Below are positions 52,260-60,851 of a stretch of 64,000 nt of DNA, piece after piece. The DNA is from Streptomyces sp. MMG1121. GTDB taxonomy: Bacteria; Actinomycetota; Actinomycetes; Streptomycetales; Streptomycetaceae. Position 1 is the first letter of the stretch. Each line of letters starts with the position of its first letter. The translations under genes and the position numbers were made by a program. Below the pieces are notes generated by a model. It had not been told where the DNA came from, ran no database searches, and saw only the letters and a program-made list of their open reading frames with translations. The stretch is from the NCBI RefSeq assembly GCF_001280015.1, contig NZ_LGDV01000001.1, forward strand, positions 372,001 to 436,000, given 5' to 3'.

Positions 52260-52841
52260 TCAGCCCGCCACCGCCTCGTACAGGCTCCATACGCCGAGCC
52301 CCAGCATCAGCAGCGCCGCGATCTGCGTGATCAGCCGCAGCGGCACCCGCTTCATCAGGGCCTTTCCGCCGACGATGCCGAGCCCGGCGACGGCCCACAG
52401 ACCGAGGGTCGCGCCGAGGCCGACGGAGATCGGGTCGTCGTAGCGGGCGGCGAGGTTGGCGGTCATGATCTGGGTCAGGTCGCCGAACTCGGCGACGAGG
52501 ATGAGCATGAAGCCCGTACCCGCGACCTTCCAGAAGGACTGGTCGGCGGGCTTCTTGATCTCCTCCTCGTCCTCGCCCTTCTGCAGCAGCAGCATGGCCG
52601 CGCCGCCGAGGAAGAGGACACCGGTGATCGCGTGCACGATCTGCTGGGGCAGCAGGGTCAGCACGCTGCCGGCCGCGACGGCGAGCACGACGTGCAGCAG
52701 GAAGGCGGCGGCGACGCCCGCGAAGACGTAGCTCGCCCGGTAGCGGGTGCCGAGGACGAGGCCGGCGAGCGCGGTCTTGTCCGGCAGTTCGGCGAGGAAG
52801 ATGACGCCGAAGACGAGCGCCGTCACGGTGATGCTGATCAA
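52260..52841 (-). CDS. TMEM165/GDT1-family (UPF0016) cation transporter
   Basis: The 193-residue membrane protein has the two family signatures in opposing halves: FLAELPDKTALAGLVLG and LVAEFGDLTQIMTANLA (ExxDKT and EFGDxTQ), with six to seven membrane segments. Family members transport Mn2+ or Ca2+. The start appears to be TTG 52841 with GAGGAA close upstream. The leader contains a long hairpin (52896-52968) that may be regulatory. Confidence 0.88.
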   Translation of the reverse strand: MISITVTALVFGVIFLAELPDKTALAGLVLGTRYRASYVFAGVAAAFLLHVVLAVAAGSVLTLLPQQIVHAITGVLFLGGAAMLLLQKGEDEEEIKKPADQSFWKVAGTGFMLILVAEFGDLTQIMTANLAARYDDPISVGLGATLGLWAVAGLGIVGGKALMKRVPLRLITQIAALLMLGLGVWSLYEAVAG

Positions 52842-52895
52842 GGTTCCTCAATCGGTCGGGCCGCCCCGCCGAGAGTGTGTGGTACGTCACGCGCT

Positions 52896-52968
52896 GACAC
52901 CTCGGCATGGCAGCACACTGGGCGCCCGCGCCGGTGGGCACGGGCGTGCACTGCTTGCCGAAGGTCTC
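52896..52968 (-). ncRNA. Candidate structured leader RNA upstream of the GDT1-family gene
   Basis: Read on the minus strand, GAGACCTTCGGC pairs with GCCGAGGTGTC, the inner GCAGTGCAC with GTGTGCTGC, and GCCCG with CGGGC, giving one long interrupted stem of about 73 bases. It ends 55 bases before the start codon. Transporters of this family often have Mn-sensing leaders, but I could not find the yybP-ykoY consensus, so the class is unknown. Confidence 0.4.
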
Positions 52969-53110
52969 GCTGGCGGGCCTCGACGAGATGCGTCGGTCCG
53001 CCTCCGGGCGCCGGCTCAGGCTCGCTGAGCAGTATGTCGACGGTCCGGCGAAGAGCTACTCCCCTTCTGCGCTCCCCATCGTACGGGATGTGAAAGTTCA
53101 GCCGCGAACC

Positions 53111-53139
53111 TTGTCGTGTCATGAACGCGTCATTAGCTT
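53111..53139 (+). promoter_or_regulatory. Promoter TTGTCG-N17-TAGCTT
   Basis: TTGTCG (53111-53116) and TAGCTT (53134-53139) are 17 bases apart, about 90 bases before the nuclease gene. Confidence 0.5.
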
Positions 53140-53227
53140 CTTACCGAGCGCTCACCCTCCGGCAACACGGCACCGCGAGCATTCCCTCGCTCGCGCTCCA
53201 CCACCCCCACCCCACAAGGGAGTTCGC

Positions 53228-53872
53228 ATGCCGAAGTTCTACGCGCGTCGACGGCTGAGCATACTCGCCGCCCTCACGGGCGTCATGACCTCCGCCGCCC
53301 TGTTCAACTCCCCGAGCGCCTCCGCCGCCCTGCCCACCCCGGTCAGCGCCGCCACCGCCCGCGGCTACCTGTCCCAGCTCACCGTCGCCACCGAGGACCG
53401 CACCGGCTACAGCCGCGACAAGTTCCCGACCTGGATCACCATCGAAGGGACCTGCAACACCCGCGAGTGGATCCTCAAGCGGGACGGGGAGAACGTCGTC
53501 ACCAACTCCGCCTGCACCGCGACCAGCGGCAGCTGGTACTCCCCGTACGACGGCGCGACCTGGGCCTCCCCCTCCGACGTCGACATCGACCACCTCGTCC
53601 CGCTGGCCGAGGCCTGGGACTCCGGCGCGAGCAAGTGGACCACCGCCCAGCGGCAGGCCTTCGCCAACGACGTCACCCGCCCGCAGCTCCTCGCCGTCAC
53701 GGACAACGTGAACCAGTCCAAGGGCGACCAGGACCCGGCGACCTGGGTCCCCTCCCGGTCCGCCTACGTGTGCACCTACGTCCGCGCCTGGGTGCAGGTG
53801 AAGTACTACTACAACCTCTCGGTCGACTCCGCCGAGAAGACGGCACTGACGAACGACCTGGCGAAGTGCTGA
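53228..53872 (+). CDS. Secreted HNH-family (DUF1524-like) endonuclease
   Basis: The 214-residue protein has a signal peptide ending near PSASAALP. The mature domain contains SDVDIDHLVPLAEAWDSGAS (the DH catalytic pair), an Asn in VTDNVNQSKGDQDPATW and RSAYVCTYVRAWVQVK. Cys pairs (GTCNTREW, SACTAT, LAKC end) suggest disulfides outside the cell. It probably degrades extracellular DNA for nutrition. ATG 53228 has AGGGAG upstream. Confidence 0.88.
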   Translation: MPKFYARRRLSILAALTGVMTSAALFNSPSASAALPTPVSAATARGYLSQLTVATEDRTGYSRDKFPTWITIEGTCNTREWILKRDGENVVTNSACTATSGSWYSPYDGATWASPSDVDIDHLVPLAEAWDSGASKWTTAQRQAFANDVTRPQLLAVTDNVNQSKGDQDPATWVPSRSAYVCTYVRAWVQVKYYYNLSVDSAEKTALTNDLAKC

Positions 53873-53897
53873 CCGGCCGCTCGGGCCGCTGATCCGC

Positions 53898-53924
53898 TCG
53901 GCCGGCCGCTTCCCGGCCGGCCGG
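53898..53924. terminator. Hairpin between convergent genes
   Basis: CGGCCGGCC and GGCCGGCCG form a 9-bp stem around a 7-base loop between the nuclease and DedA genes. Confidence 0.55.
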
Positions 53925-53932
53925 GCGACGCC

Positions 53933-54547
53933 TCAGGAAGCGGGCCTGCGCCGCATCAGATACCCCGCCGCCGCGCCCGCGCCGAAGAGGGCGGCCAGGG
54001 AGACGGCCGTGGCGAGCCAGGTCGCGCCGAGCCACTGGGCGCCGTAGTAGCCGAGGGCGACGCTGTACGCGGCCCAGGACAGGCCCGCCAGCGCGGACCA
54101 GGGAACGAAGTCACGGGCGCGCCGGTGGGCGGTACCGGCGCAGAAGGAGACGACCGAGCGGCCGGCGGGGGCGAAGCGGGCCAGCACGACGAGCGCGCCG
54201 CCGCCCCGGGCCAGGGCGTCGCCCAGCCGTTCCTGTGCGCTGGTCAGCCGCCGGGAGCGGGCTATCGCCCGGTCCAGCCGCTCCCCGCCCCGCCAGGCCA
54301 GGCGGTAGGCGACCAGATCGCCGAGGACCGAGGCGGCCGCCGCGCAGAGGATCAGGACCAGGAGGTCCGGCACGTCGTGCGGGACCCGGCCGGCCGCCGC
54401 GCCCGAGCCCGCCGCCGCGGCCGTACCCGCCGCGATGACGAGCACACCGCTCGGCAGCACCGGGACGAACACGTCGAGCAGCACGGACAGGGCCACCACG
54501 GCGTAGATCCACGGCCCGTCGGCCAGTGACCCCACACTCTCGAACAC
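53933..54547 (-). CDS. DedA-family membrane protein
   Basis: The 204-residue protein begins MFESVGSLADGPWIYAVVAL and has GDLVAYRLAWRGG, VVLARFAPAGRSVVSFCAGTA and SALAGLSWAAYSVALGYYGA, matching DedA/VTT membrane proteins with re-entrant loops. The FxPxGR motif is present (FAPAGR). GTG 54547 has GGGAG five bases upstream; ATG 54580 would add an N-terminal stretch. It may move lipids across the membrane, as suggested for the family. Confidence 0.88.
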   Translation of the reverse strand: MFESVGSLADGPWIYAVVALSVLLDVFVPVLPSGVLVIAAGTAAAAGSGAAAGRVPHDVPDLLVLILCAAAASVLGDLVAYRLAWRGGERLDRAIARSRRLTSAQERLGDALARGGGALVVLARFAPAGRSVVSFCAGTAHRRARDFVPWSALAGLSWAAYSVALGYYGAQWLGATWLATAVSLAALFGAGAAAGYLMRRRPAS

Positions 54548-54774
54548 CACGACTCCCGTTGCTCCCCCGTTGACAGCCATACAGCGTACGCCGGGGGTGT
54601 GACAGCAGGTTCCAGGGGGGCCGATGGGGCTGTTCGGGCGCTCGTTCACCCGTGCGGCGCGTCCTGTGCGGCGAAGCCGCCCCGGGTGTCGTAGCAACGG
54701 AGAGAGGCCTGTCCACGGACATCCGACCCACATTCGAACGAAGCAGCGCATATGCGCGGAAAAAGGTGCACATC

Positions 54775-55302
54775 ATGGTGTCAGCCGTATACGCGGGCGC
54801 ACTGGCCGCAGCCCTGTTCGCGACCGGATGCGGAAGCACGGACGTCTTCTCGCGGAACACCGACGGCGTGTTCGCGCCGGCCGGTATCGCCGCGTCGCAG
54901 GCCGTGACGTACGACCAGAACCTCGTTCCGACGGGCTCCTCCATCCACGTCCGGCAGCGGACCGAGGCGGGTGGCGCCACGACGGTCGAACTGCGGGTCG
55001 CGGGCGTCAAGGCCGGTCACGCCTACGGGGTCCACATCCACCAGAAGGCCTGCGGCGCCAACCCCAAGGACGCCGGCATGCACTACCAGAACGAGCCCGG
55101 CATGGACGCCGCCCACGTCAACGACAAGAACGAGGTCTGGCTGGACTTCAAGGCCGACGCGGACGGCAACGCCAGCGTGAAGGCACAGCACAGCTGGGCC
55201 TTCCGCAAGGGCGAGGCCGGCTCGGTCGTCATCCACAGCGTGCAGGGCACCAAGGGCAGCAGGGCGGCCTGCTTCACCGTGCCGTTCGACAGCGCGTCGT
55301 AG
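54775..55302 (+). CDS. sodC: Cu/Zn superoxide dismutase-like lipoprotein
   Basis: The 175-residue protein starts at ATG 54775 (MVSAVYAG). A lipobox LFATGC (Cys20) predicts lipid anchoring. The SOD domain has HAYGVHIHQKACGANPK, GMHYQNEPG, AHVNDKNEVWLDFKAD and SVVIHSVQG, with the His and Asp metal-ligand pattern and a Cys pair. Whether all four copper ligands are intact would need an alignment. A very strong terminator follows. Confidence 0.88.
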   Translation: MVSAVYAGALAAALFATGCGSTDVFSRNTDGVFAPAGIAASQAVTYDQNLVPTGSSIHVRQRTEAGGATTVELRVAGVKAGHAYGVHIHQKACGANPKDAGMHYQNEPGMDAAHVNDKNEVWLDFKADADGNASVKAQHSWAFRKGEAGSVVIHSVQGTKGSRAACFTVPFDSAS

Positions 55303-55318
55303 GCAGCGGCCGGCCGGA

Positions 55319-55368
55319 CACAGGGCGGCGCCCTTCCCCCTCGTGGCGGGGAAGGGCGCCGCCCTGTG
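55319..55368. terminator. Bidirectional terminator, 21-bp perfect stem
   Basis: A perfect 21-bp inverted repeat with an 8-base loop lies between the convergent sodC and DoxX genes. The left arm starts CACAGGGCGGCG and the right arm ends CGCCGCCCTGTG. Confidence 0.92.
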
Positions 55369-55383
55369 CCGGGCGCGTGCGGA

Positions 55384-55851
55384 TCAGGCCGCTATCGGGG
55401 TCTGCTCGGCGACGGGCTCGGCGCCCTCGGCCGTTCCCCGGCCGGCGGCCCGGCCGACCAGCCGGTCGAGGCCGAAGGCGCCGGAGCCGGTGAAGACGAG
55501 CAGGAAGAACGCCCAGCAGAACAGGACCGACAGCTCGCCGCCGTTCTGGATGGGCCACAGCGCGGCCTGCTGGTGCACGTCGAAGTAGGCGAACGCCATC
55601 GAGCCCGAGGCGATCAGCGCGGCGCCGCGGGTGCCGAGGCCGAGAAGCACCAGAGCGCCGGCGACCAGCTGGATCACGGCCGCGTACCAGCCGGGCCAGG
55701 TGCCGGACGGGATCGTGCCGCCGTTGGTGCCCGCGGCGCCGCCGAGTACGCCGAAGAGGGACGCGGCGCCGTGCACGGCGAAGAGCAGGCCTACGACGAT
55801 CCGGAAGAGCCCGAGGGCGTAGGGCTGGGCGGAGTTGAGGCGAGCGGACAT
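55384..55851 (-). CDS. DoxX-family membrane protein
   Basis: The 155-residue protein has four membrane segments (GLFRIVVGLLFAVHGAASLFG, WYAAVIQLVAGALVLLGLG, AALIASGSMAFAYFDVHQQ, LSVLFCWAFFLLVFTGSG) matching DoxX/MauE-type proteins, which have been linked to redox homeostasis. GGAG precedes the ATG. An iron box lies 71 bases upstream. Confidence 0.88.
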   Translation of the reverse strand: MSARLNSAQPYALGLFRIVVGLLFAVHGAASLFGVLGGAAGTNGGTIPSGTWPGWYAAVIQLVAGALVLLGLGTRGAALIASGSMAFAYFDVHQQAALWPIQNGGELSVLFCWAFFLLVFTGSGAFGLDRLVGRAAGRGTAEGAEPVAEQTPIAA

Positions 55852-55921
55852 GGGGTTCTCCTCTTCGGTGCCGGCCGGGGACGGGCCGGTCGTGGGGGGG
55901 GTGTCATACCGAACGAGGGGT

Positions 55922-55940
55922 CCAGGTTAGGCGAACCTAA
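55922..55940. promoter_or_regulatory. Iron box (DmdR1/IdeR-type operator)
   Basis: CCAGGTTAGGCGAACCTAA matches 16 of 19 positions of the actinobacterial iron-box consensus TTAGGTTAGGCTAACCTAA. It lies upstream of the DoxX gene and overlaps the last codon of the FAD gene. Control by an iron-dependent repressor is likely. Confidence 0.75.
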
Positions 55941-57829
55941 TCAATGCTTGCAAGTTCAACATAAGGCCGCTCCTCCGCGTCCGCCGACGGTTCCGCTTCG
56001 GCGCCGGCCACCCGCAGAACGGCCCGGGCGACCGCGTCGGCGTCCGACAGCGTCACCGAGTCCACCCCCGGCCGGGCGCCCGCCGCCGTCACCCAGTGCA
56101 CGCCCTCCGTGGGCACCCCGAACGCGAACCTCCTTGCATGGACGGCTCCTTGACGGTCGATCAGCCGGTAGGGCCGCCGCGTCACGTCCACCCCGCCGGT
56201 CTCGTAACCGTCCACCGTGTGCGGCCGGCAGCCGCCCTCCGCGAGGAGCCGCGCGAGCAACTGGTCGGCCGTGCACCGCAGATCGGGTTCCGGAAGCCGC
56301 GCCTCTATGAGGGTCGTCACACGCACGTCGGAGCCCGGCACGTCCGGCGAGGACGCCACCCAGGCCGCGGGCCCGTCGCGCACGTCGAGCCGCGGGCCGA
56401 GCACCTCCATCACGCCCGCCTCCAGCAGGGCGGTCAGTTCCTCGATACGGCGCCGGGGCGGCCCGATGGACAGGAAGGCGTTGAGCGGGGTGTACCAGCG
56501 GTCCAGATGCGCACGCCGGGAGGCACCGCTCAGCCCGCCGTGGTCGACCACCAGCCGTATCTCGTTGCGCAGGTCGCGCAGCACGTCGAGGGCCGCCTTG
56601 AGCGGGCCGCGCACATTGCCCAGGGCGGCCTGCTCGGCGTCCTCGTGCAGGTACTCCAGCAGCCACGCCCGCCACTGCCCCGGATCCGCGAACTCCCGCT
56701 CCCCGTACGGCCGGGCGATCCGGTCCCAGCACCACCGCTCGCCCGCGCCGACCCCGAACTCGTCGAGCAGCGCCACCTCCCGGGGGTCACCGTGCGGTAC
56801 GGCCAGAAAGCGCTCGACGAGGTCGGTACGGCCGGTCAGCGCGCCGTAGTACACCGTCTCCACCTCCTTGGCGACCAGCGGCCATATCTCGGCGAGGAAG
56901 TCGGGCGCCTCGCCGGAGTCGGCGCGTTCGCGGAAGCCCTCGATCACCTCCGGGGTGAGCAGCAGCGGGGTGTGCCGGCCGTACGGGCCCTTGGCGTTGT
57001 CGCCGCGCGCCTGGTACGGCACCCCGCGCCGCGAGCCGGCGTAGAGGCGGGGTTCACGGCCGGAGGGCAGATAGCGCAGCCCGCCGGACGGGCGCCGGAC
57101 GAAGCGGCCGCCGCGGCCGCTGGTGAACAGGGCCAGGTGGTCGAAGAAATTGAGCCCCAGACCGCGCAGCAGCACGGCCTCGCCCGGCCGGACGGCGTCG
57201 AGGTCCACGTCGGCCGGGTTGGCGGGCGGGACATGGGTGAGGCCGTGCCGGGCGGCGTACGCGGCGGTGCGGCGCTCCTCCTCGGTGCCGGCGGCGGGCA
57301 GATGCCCCTGCGCCAGCACCACCGCGGCCAGACCGGACAGGACCCGGCCGTCGTCGAGGGTGAGCACCTGGCGGCCGTCCTCGGCGTCGTCCAGGCGAAC
57401 GGCACGGGCCCGGTGGACGCGGACGTCCACCGGGTCCGGGGCCTCGCGGACGGTCCTGGCGAACACCCACTCCAGATAACGGCCGTAGTGCGCGCGGCTC
57501 GGATACGCGTCCGGACCCAACTCGCCGTCCGCCCACTCGTGCAGGCTGGGGCCGGGCCGGACGGGGCCCGCGCAGTCCACGCTGGCATCGGTGAACAGCG
57601 TCACCTGGCTCGCCACGGTGTTCATCAGCAGCTCGGCCGGCTGCGCGGTGCGCCAGACCCGGCCGGGTCCGGGCGGTGCCGGGTCGATCACGTGGACCGT
57701 CAGCCGGACACCGGGCAGGAGCAGCTCCGGCGCGGAGGCGCAGAGGCGTTCCAGCACGCTGGTTCCGCGCGGACCGGCTCCGACCAGGGCGACGGAGACC
57801 GTGGGGGATTCCTGGGTCGGTGCAGACAA
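55937..57829 (-). CDS. FAD/NAD(P)-binding protein (PF13454-like)
   Basis: This large flavoprotein has VSVALVGAGPRGTSVLERLC (dinucleotide motif), VRLTVHVIDPAPPGPGRVW, LMNTVASQVTLFTD, LAAVVLAQGHLPAAG and LLRGLGLNFFDHLALFT, typical of the NAD_binding_9/FAD-NAD(P)-binding family. Catalytic role unknown. TTG 57829 has GGGAG seven bases upstream; ATG 57886 would add 19 residues. Confidence 0.82.
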   Translation of the reverse strand: MSAPTQESPTVSVALVGAGPRGTSVLERLCASAPELLLPGVRLTVHVIDPAPPGPGRVWRTAQPAELLMNTVASQVTLFTDASVDCAGPVRPGPSLHEWADGELGPDAYPSRAHYGRYLEWVFARTVREAPDPVDVRVHRARAVRLDDAEDGRQVLTLDDGRVLSGLAAVVLAQGHLPAAGTEEERRTAAYAARHGLTHVPPANPADVDLDAVRPGEAVLLRGLGLNFFDHLALFTSGRGGRFVRRPSGGLRYLPSGREPRLYAGSRRGVPYQARGDNAKGPYGRHTPLLLTPEVIEGFRERADSGEAPDFLAEIWPLVAKEVETVYYGALTGRTDLVERFLAVPHGDPREVALLDEFGVGAGERWCWDRIARPYGEREFADPGQWRAWLLEYLHEDAEQAALGNVRGPLKAALDVLRDLRNEIRLVVDHGGLSGASRRAHLDRWYTPLNAFLSIGPPRRRIEELTALLEAGVMEVLGPRLDVRDGPAAWVASSPDVPGSDVRVTTLIEARLPEPDLRCTADQLLARLLAEGGCRPHTVDGYETGGVDVTRRPYRLIDRQGAVHARRFAFGVPTEGVHWVTAAGARPGVDSVTLSDADAVARAVLRVAGAEAEPSADAEERPYVELASID

Positions 57830-57965
57830 GGACTGACTCCCGGGCGGTTGGCGTCCGCCGGTCAAGCGGACGGGGCGCCTCATCATGCCCGGTGTGGTCG
57901 AACGGCCCTGGCTGTGGACCGAGTGATGCGGAGTGTGGGAGGTGGTGCGCGGATTTGTCGGGCTG

Positions 57966-58048
57966 CGGGTGCATTGTGGTCGCTCGCGCCCACGCGGTGG
58001 AGCCGCACATCGATCACGCGGCGGAGCCGCATATCGGTACAGCCCCGC
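57966..58048. repeat. Interspersed GC-rich repeat, copy 2, with an internal 24-base duplication
   Basis: It matches the element at 22711-22770. Here the unit CACGCGGyGGAGCCGCAyAT is present twice in tandem (57991-58014 and 58015-58038). Confidence 0.7.
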
Positions 58049-58062
58049 GGCCCTTCAAGGCG

Positions 58063-58275
58063 CTACCTGCCCCGGACCTCCAAGCCCCCGAGCAGCTCCG
58101 CCGTCGCCTGCGCCACCGCCGCCACCGCCCTGTCGAAGACCTCGCGGTTGTGGGCGGCGGGGGCCCGGAAGCCCGAGACCTTGCGTACGTACTGCAGCGC
58201 GGCGGCGTGGATGTCCTCGTCCGTGGCCTCGCCGGGCAGGACGGGTGGGCGCAGCGTCTTGATACTCCGGCACAT
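58063..58275 (-). CDS. DUF2277-family protein
   Basis: This 70-residue protein, MCRSIKTLRPPVLPGEATDE continuing ALQYVRKVSGFRAPAAHN, is a typical DUF2277 sequence of unknown function. GAGGAC precedes ATG 58275. Confidence 0.9.
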   Translation of the reverse strand: MCRSIKTLRPPVLPGEATDEDIHAAALQYVRKVSGFRAPAAHNREVFDRAVAAVAQATAELLGGLEVRGR

Positions 58276-58368
58276 GTCCTCAGTCTCCCGCACCCGGCGC
58301 ACGCCTGCGATGATCACGGTGAAGGCGGCCACCGACTCCCGGGGCCGACCGTCGAAAGGAACAGCCTC

Positions 58369-59277
58369 ATGGCAACCAAGAGCACCGTGGCCATCCTCGG
58401 CCCGGGCGGCACGGGGGGTCTCCTCGCCGCCCTTCTCTCCCGCTGCGGCCACCGCGTCGTCTGCCTGGCGCAGGACTCCACGGCCGACACCCTGCGCCGT
58501 ACCGGAATCACCGTCCGCAGCGCGCAGTTCGGCGAGTTCACCGCGTCCGTCGGGGCGGACACCGAGCTGCGCGAACCGGTGGACGCCTGCGTGATCGCCG
58601 TCAAGCACACCGCGCTCGACGCGGCCCTCACGCGGGTGCCGCCGGCCGTGCTCGGCGACGCCCTGGTCGTACCGCTGCTGAACGGCGTCGAACACCCCGC
58701 CGCGCTGCGCGAGCGCTACCGCCCCGACCGGGTCGCCCCGGCGGTGATCCGCGTGGAGTCCACCCGGGTCTGCCCCGGTGTGATCGAGCACGGCAGCCCG
58801 TTCACGGAGATCGACCTCGCCGGGGACGGCGTACCCCGCGCCCGTCTGGACGCCTTCGCCGCCGACCTGACCGCCGCCGGTACGACCGCCCGCGTGGTCG
58901 AGGACGAGACGGCGGCACTGTGGGCCAAGATGGCGTTCCTGGCCCCGTTCGCACTGCTCACCACCCGGTACGGCCTTCCGCTCGGCGAGGTCCGCACCCG
59001 GCACCGCGCGGAACTGGAGGCCCTGGTCGCCGAGACCGCCGCGGTCAGCCGCGCCTGCGGTGCCCCCGCCGACCCGGCCCAGGCGCTGGCCCGGTACGAC
59101 GCCTTCCCGCCCGGCGCCAAGTCGTCCATGCAGCGTGACGCCGAGGCGGGCCGCCCGCTGGAACTCGACGCCATCGGCGGGGCGCTGCTGCGCGCCGCCG
59201 GCCGGCACGGGGTCCCGGCACCGGTGGCGGCCCGCCTGATCGACGAGCTGCGGGCGGCCGGCCACCCGTTCGGCTGA
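58369..59277 (+). CDS. Ketopantoate reductase (PanE/ApbA)-family oxidoreductase
   Basis: The 302-residue NADP-binding protein has VAILGPGGTGGLLAALLSRC, ACVIAVKHTALDAAL (Lys79), LNGVEHPAALRERY, ALWAKMAFLAPFALLTTRYG and a C-terminal SMQRDAEAGRPLELDAIGG. It fits 2-dehydropantoate 2-reductases, but the genome likely encodes a dedicated PanE elsewhere, so it may reduce another 2-oxoacid. ATG 58369 has AAAGGA eight bases upstream. Confidence 0.88.
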   Translation: MATKSTVAILGPGGTGGLLAALLSRCGHRVVCLAQDSTADTLRRTGITVRSAQFGEFTASVGADTELREPVDACVIAVKHTALDAALTRVPPAVLGDALVVPLLNGVEHPAALRERYRPDRVAPAVIRVESTRVCPGVIEHGSPFTEIDLAGDGVPRARLDAFAADLTAAGTTARVVEDETAALWAKMAFLAPFALLTTRYGLPLGEVRTRHRAELEALVAETAAVSRACGAPADPAQALARYDAFPPGAKSSMQRDAEAGRPLELDAIGGALLRAAGRHGVPAPVAARLIDELRAAGHPFG

Positions 59278-59327
59278 ACCTCCCCCGGACCCCCCGAAGG
59301 AGCTCGCCTCCCAAAATCGAACAGGCG

Positions 59328-59333
59328 TAGCAT
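59328..59333 (+). promoter_or_regulatory. Likely leaderless -10 box (TAGCAT)
   Basis: TAGCAT and six bases precede the GTG at 59340, without a Shine-Dalgarno sequence. Confidence 0.5.
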
Positions 59334-59339
59334 TGCCGC

Positions 59340-59675
59340 GTGGCTACGACCCATGAATTCCCCAGTGACCTCCTCGCCGGGCAGGAGGAGCTGCATCAGG
59401 TCAGGGCAGAGCTGTCGGCCCTGCTCAAGCGGCTGCCCTGGTCGGTCGAGCCGATGGACGGGTTCAGCGACGACACCGGCTGGCGCCAGGTGGAGCGGCC
59501 CGCGTCCCCGGGCTGGACGGAGGACGAGCAGGCCGAGGTGGAGAAGCTGCGCCGACGCGAGCACGAGCTGGCGGTGTTCGTCAGCACCCACCGCTTCTGG
59601 GCCGAGGTCGCGGCGGCGGACCGGGTGGAGACCCGCACCCGGCTGAAGCACGCCCGCGAACGGACGAAGGAGTAG
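59340..59675 (+). CDS. Small conserved-looking protein, unknown function
   Basis: The 111-residue soluble protein begins MATTHEFPSDLLAGQEELHQ and contains TGWRQVERPASPGWTEDEQAEVEKLRRREHE, with a helical, acidic C-terminal half. I do not know the family. Leaderless start and a strong terminator frame it as a single-gene unit. Confidence 0.8.
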   Translation: MATTHEFPSDLLAGQEELHQVRAELSALLKRLPWSVEPMDGFSDDTGWRQVERPASPGWTEDEQAEVEKLRRREHELAVFVSTHRFWAEVAAADRVETRTRLKHARERTKE

Positions 59676-59680
59676 AAAAG

Positions 59681-59714
59681 GAGAAGCCCCCGGCCGTGCG
59701 GCCGGGGGCTTCTC
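59681..59714. terminator. Hairpin terminator, 15-bp perfect stem
   Basis: GAGAAGCCCCCGGCC and GGCCGGGGGCTTCTC enclose a 4-base loop, six bases after the stop at 59675 and six before the tRNA 3' end. It can serve both strands. Confidence 0.85.
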
Positions 59715-59719
59715 GCCGG

Positions 59720-59791
<72 letters not shown>

Positions 59792-60008
59792 CGAACACCC
59801 GGGCTCACGCCCAGGACGAGTCGACAGCCTACCTTGCCGGGGCCGGTGTATCGCAAACCCGTTCCGGCGGGCCACAGGGGGGCTAACCCCACCCCCGGGC
59901 CGGGAGCCTTCCGGATTCCCGGCAGCGCGAAGATCAATTAGCGTCGTCGCCGACCGACACACTCGGGCCGCCGCAGCCGGCGGTCCGGCCCAGGGGGAGA
60001 AAGATCGC

Positions 60009-60779
60009 ATGGCCCGTTCCGTTCCTGCCCGCGCCGCCGCCATGACCGTGGTCACCGGGGTACTCGTCGCGGGGGTGAGCGCCTGCGGCGCCTCCGCCGA
60101 CGACGACAAGCACCCCGACCACCGGTCCTTCGCACTGCACGGCCGCACGCTCACCGTCGACTCCGACGACGCGGCACTGGAGATCGTCGCCGCGCGGGGG
60201 AACAAGGCGGGGACGGTCCAGGTCACGCGGTGGTTCAAGGGGAGGGTCGTCGTCGGGGGCAGCCCCGGGGTGAGCTGGTCCTTCCAGGGCGACCGGCTGA
60301 AGCTGCGCATGCACTGCAACGGGTTCATCGCCGACTGCGCGGCCAAGTACCGCGTCGAGGTGCCCCAGGGGGTCGCGGTCAACGTCGACGACGGGAACGG
60401 GAGCGTGCGGGCGCGCGGGTTCGCCGACGCCCTGGGCATCCACACCAGCAACGGTGCCGTGCACGTCACCGACTCCACCGGTCCGCTGGACCTGCGCTCC
60501 GACAACGGCTCGCTCCGCGCGGAGGTCTCCGCGCAGCGGGTGCACGCCGAGGCCGCCAACGGCGCCGTCGGCCTCACCCTCGGCCGCGTACCGGATCAGG
60601 TGGACGCCACCAGCTACAACGGCGCGGTGACCATCGCGTTGCCCCGCGCCACGTACCACGTGAAGGCCCACTCGGACAACGGAGCCGTCTCGGTGTCCGT
60701 GCCCCGGGACGACAGGAGCCCGCACACCGTGTCGGCCGGGTCCTCGAACGGGAAGGTCACGGTCCGTACGGCGAACTGA
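60009..60779 (+). CDS. DUF4097-type β-helix lipoprotein
   Basis: The 256-residue protein has a signal and lipobox (VLVAGVSACGAS, Cys26), then a right-handed β-repeat domain with recurring NGxV units (GNGSVRARG, SNGAVHVTD, DNGSLRAEV, ANGAVGLTL, YNGAVTIAL, DNGAVSVSV), typical of DUF4097 surface proteins. Function unknown. ATG 60009 follows GGGGGAGAAAG. Confidence 0.9.
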   Translation: MARSVPARAAAMTVVTGVLVAGVSACGASADDDKHPDHRSFALHGRTLTVDSDDAALEIVAARGNKAGTVQVTRWFKGRVVVGGSPGVSWSFQGDRLKLRMHCNGFIADCAAKYRVEVPQGVAVNVDDGNGSVRARGFADALGIHTSNGAVHVTDSTGPLDLRSDNGSLRAEVSAQRVHAEAANGAVGLTLGRVPDQVDATSYNGAVTIALPRATYHVKAHSDNGAVSVSVPRDDRSPHTVSAGSSNGKVTVRTAN

Positions 60780-60851
60780 CCGGCCCGTGTGTTCGTCCTC
60801 CACGGGTGGGAGAATGAGACCACCCACGGCGGACCAGTACGGGAGAGGGAT

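Larger units (their letters stand above)
52842..53227. other. Divergent leader region with structured element and promoter
   Basis: No gene is supported in these 386 bases. The left part holds a long imperfect hairpin in the leader of the cation transporter. The right part holds a promoter for the nuclease gene. Confidence 0.5.

Noticed and set aside
52842..53040. A yybP-ykoY manganese riboswitch before the GDT1-family gene.
   Set aside because: The characteristic core bases were not seen, so only an unclassified structured leader is reported.
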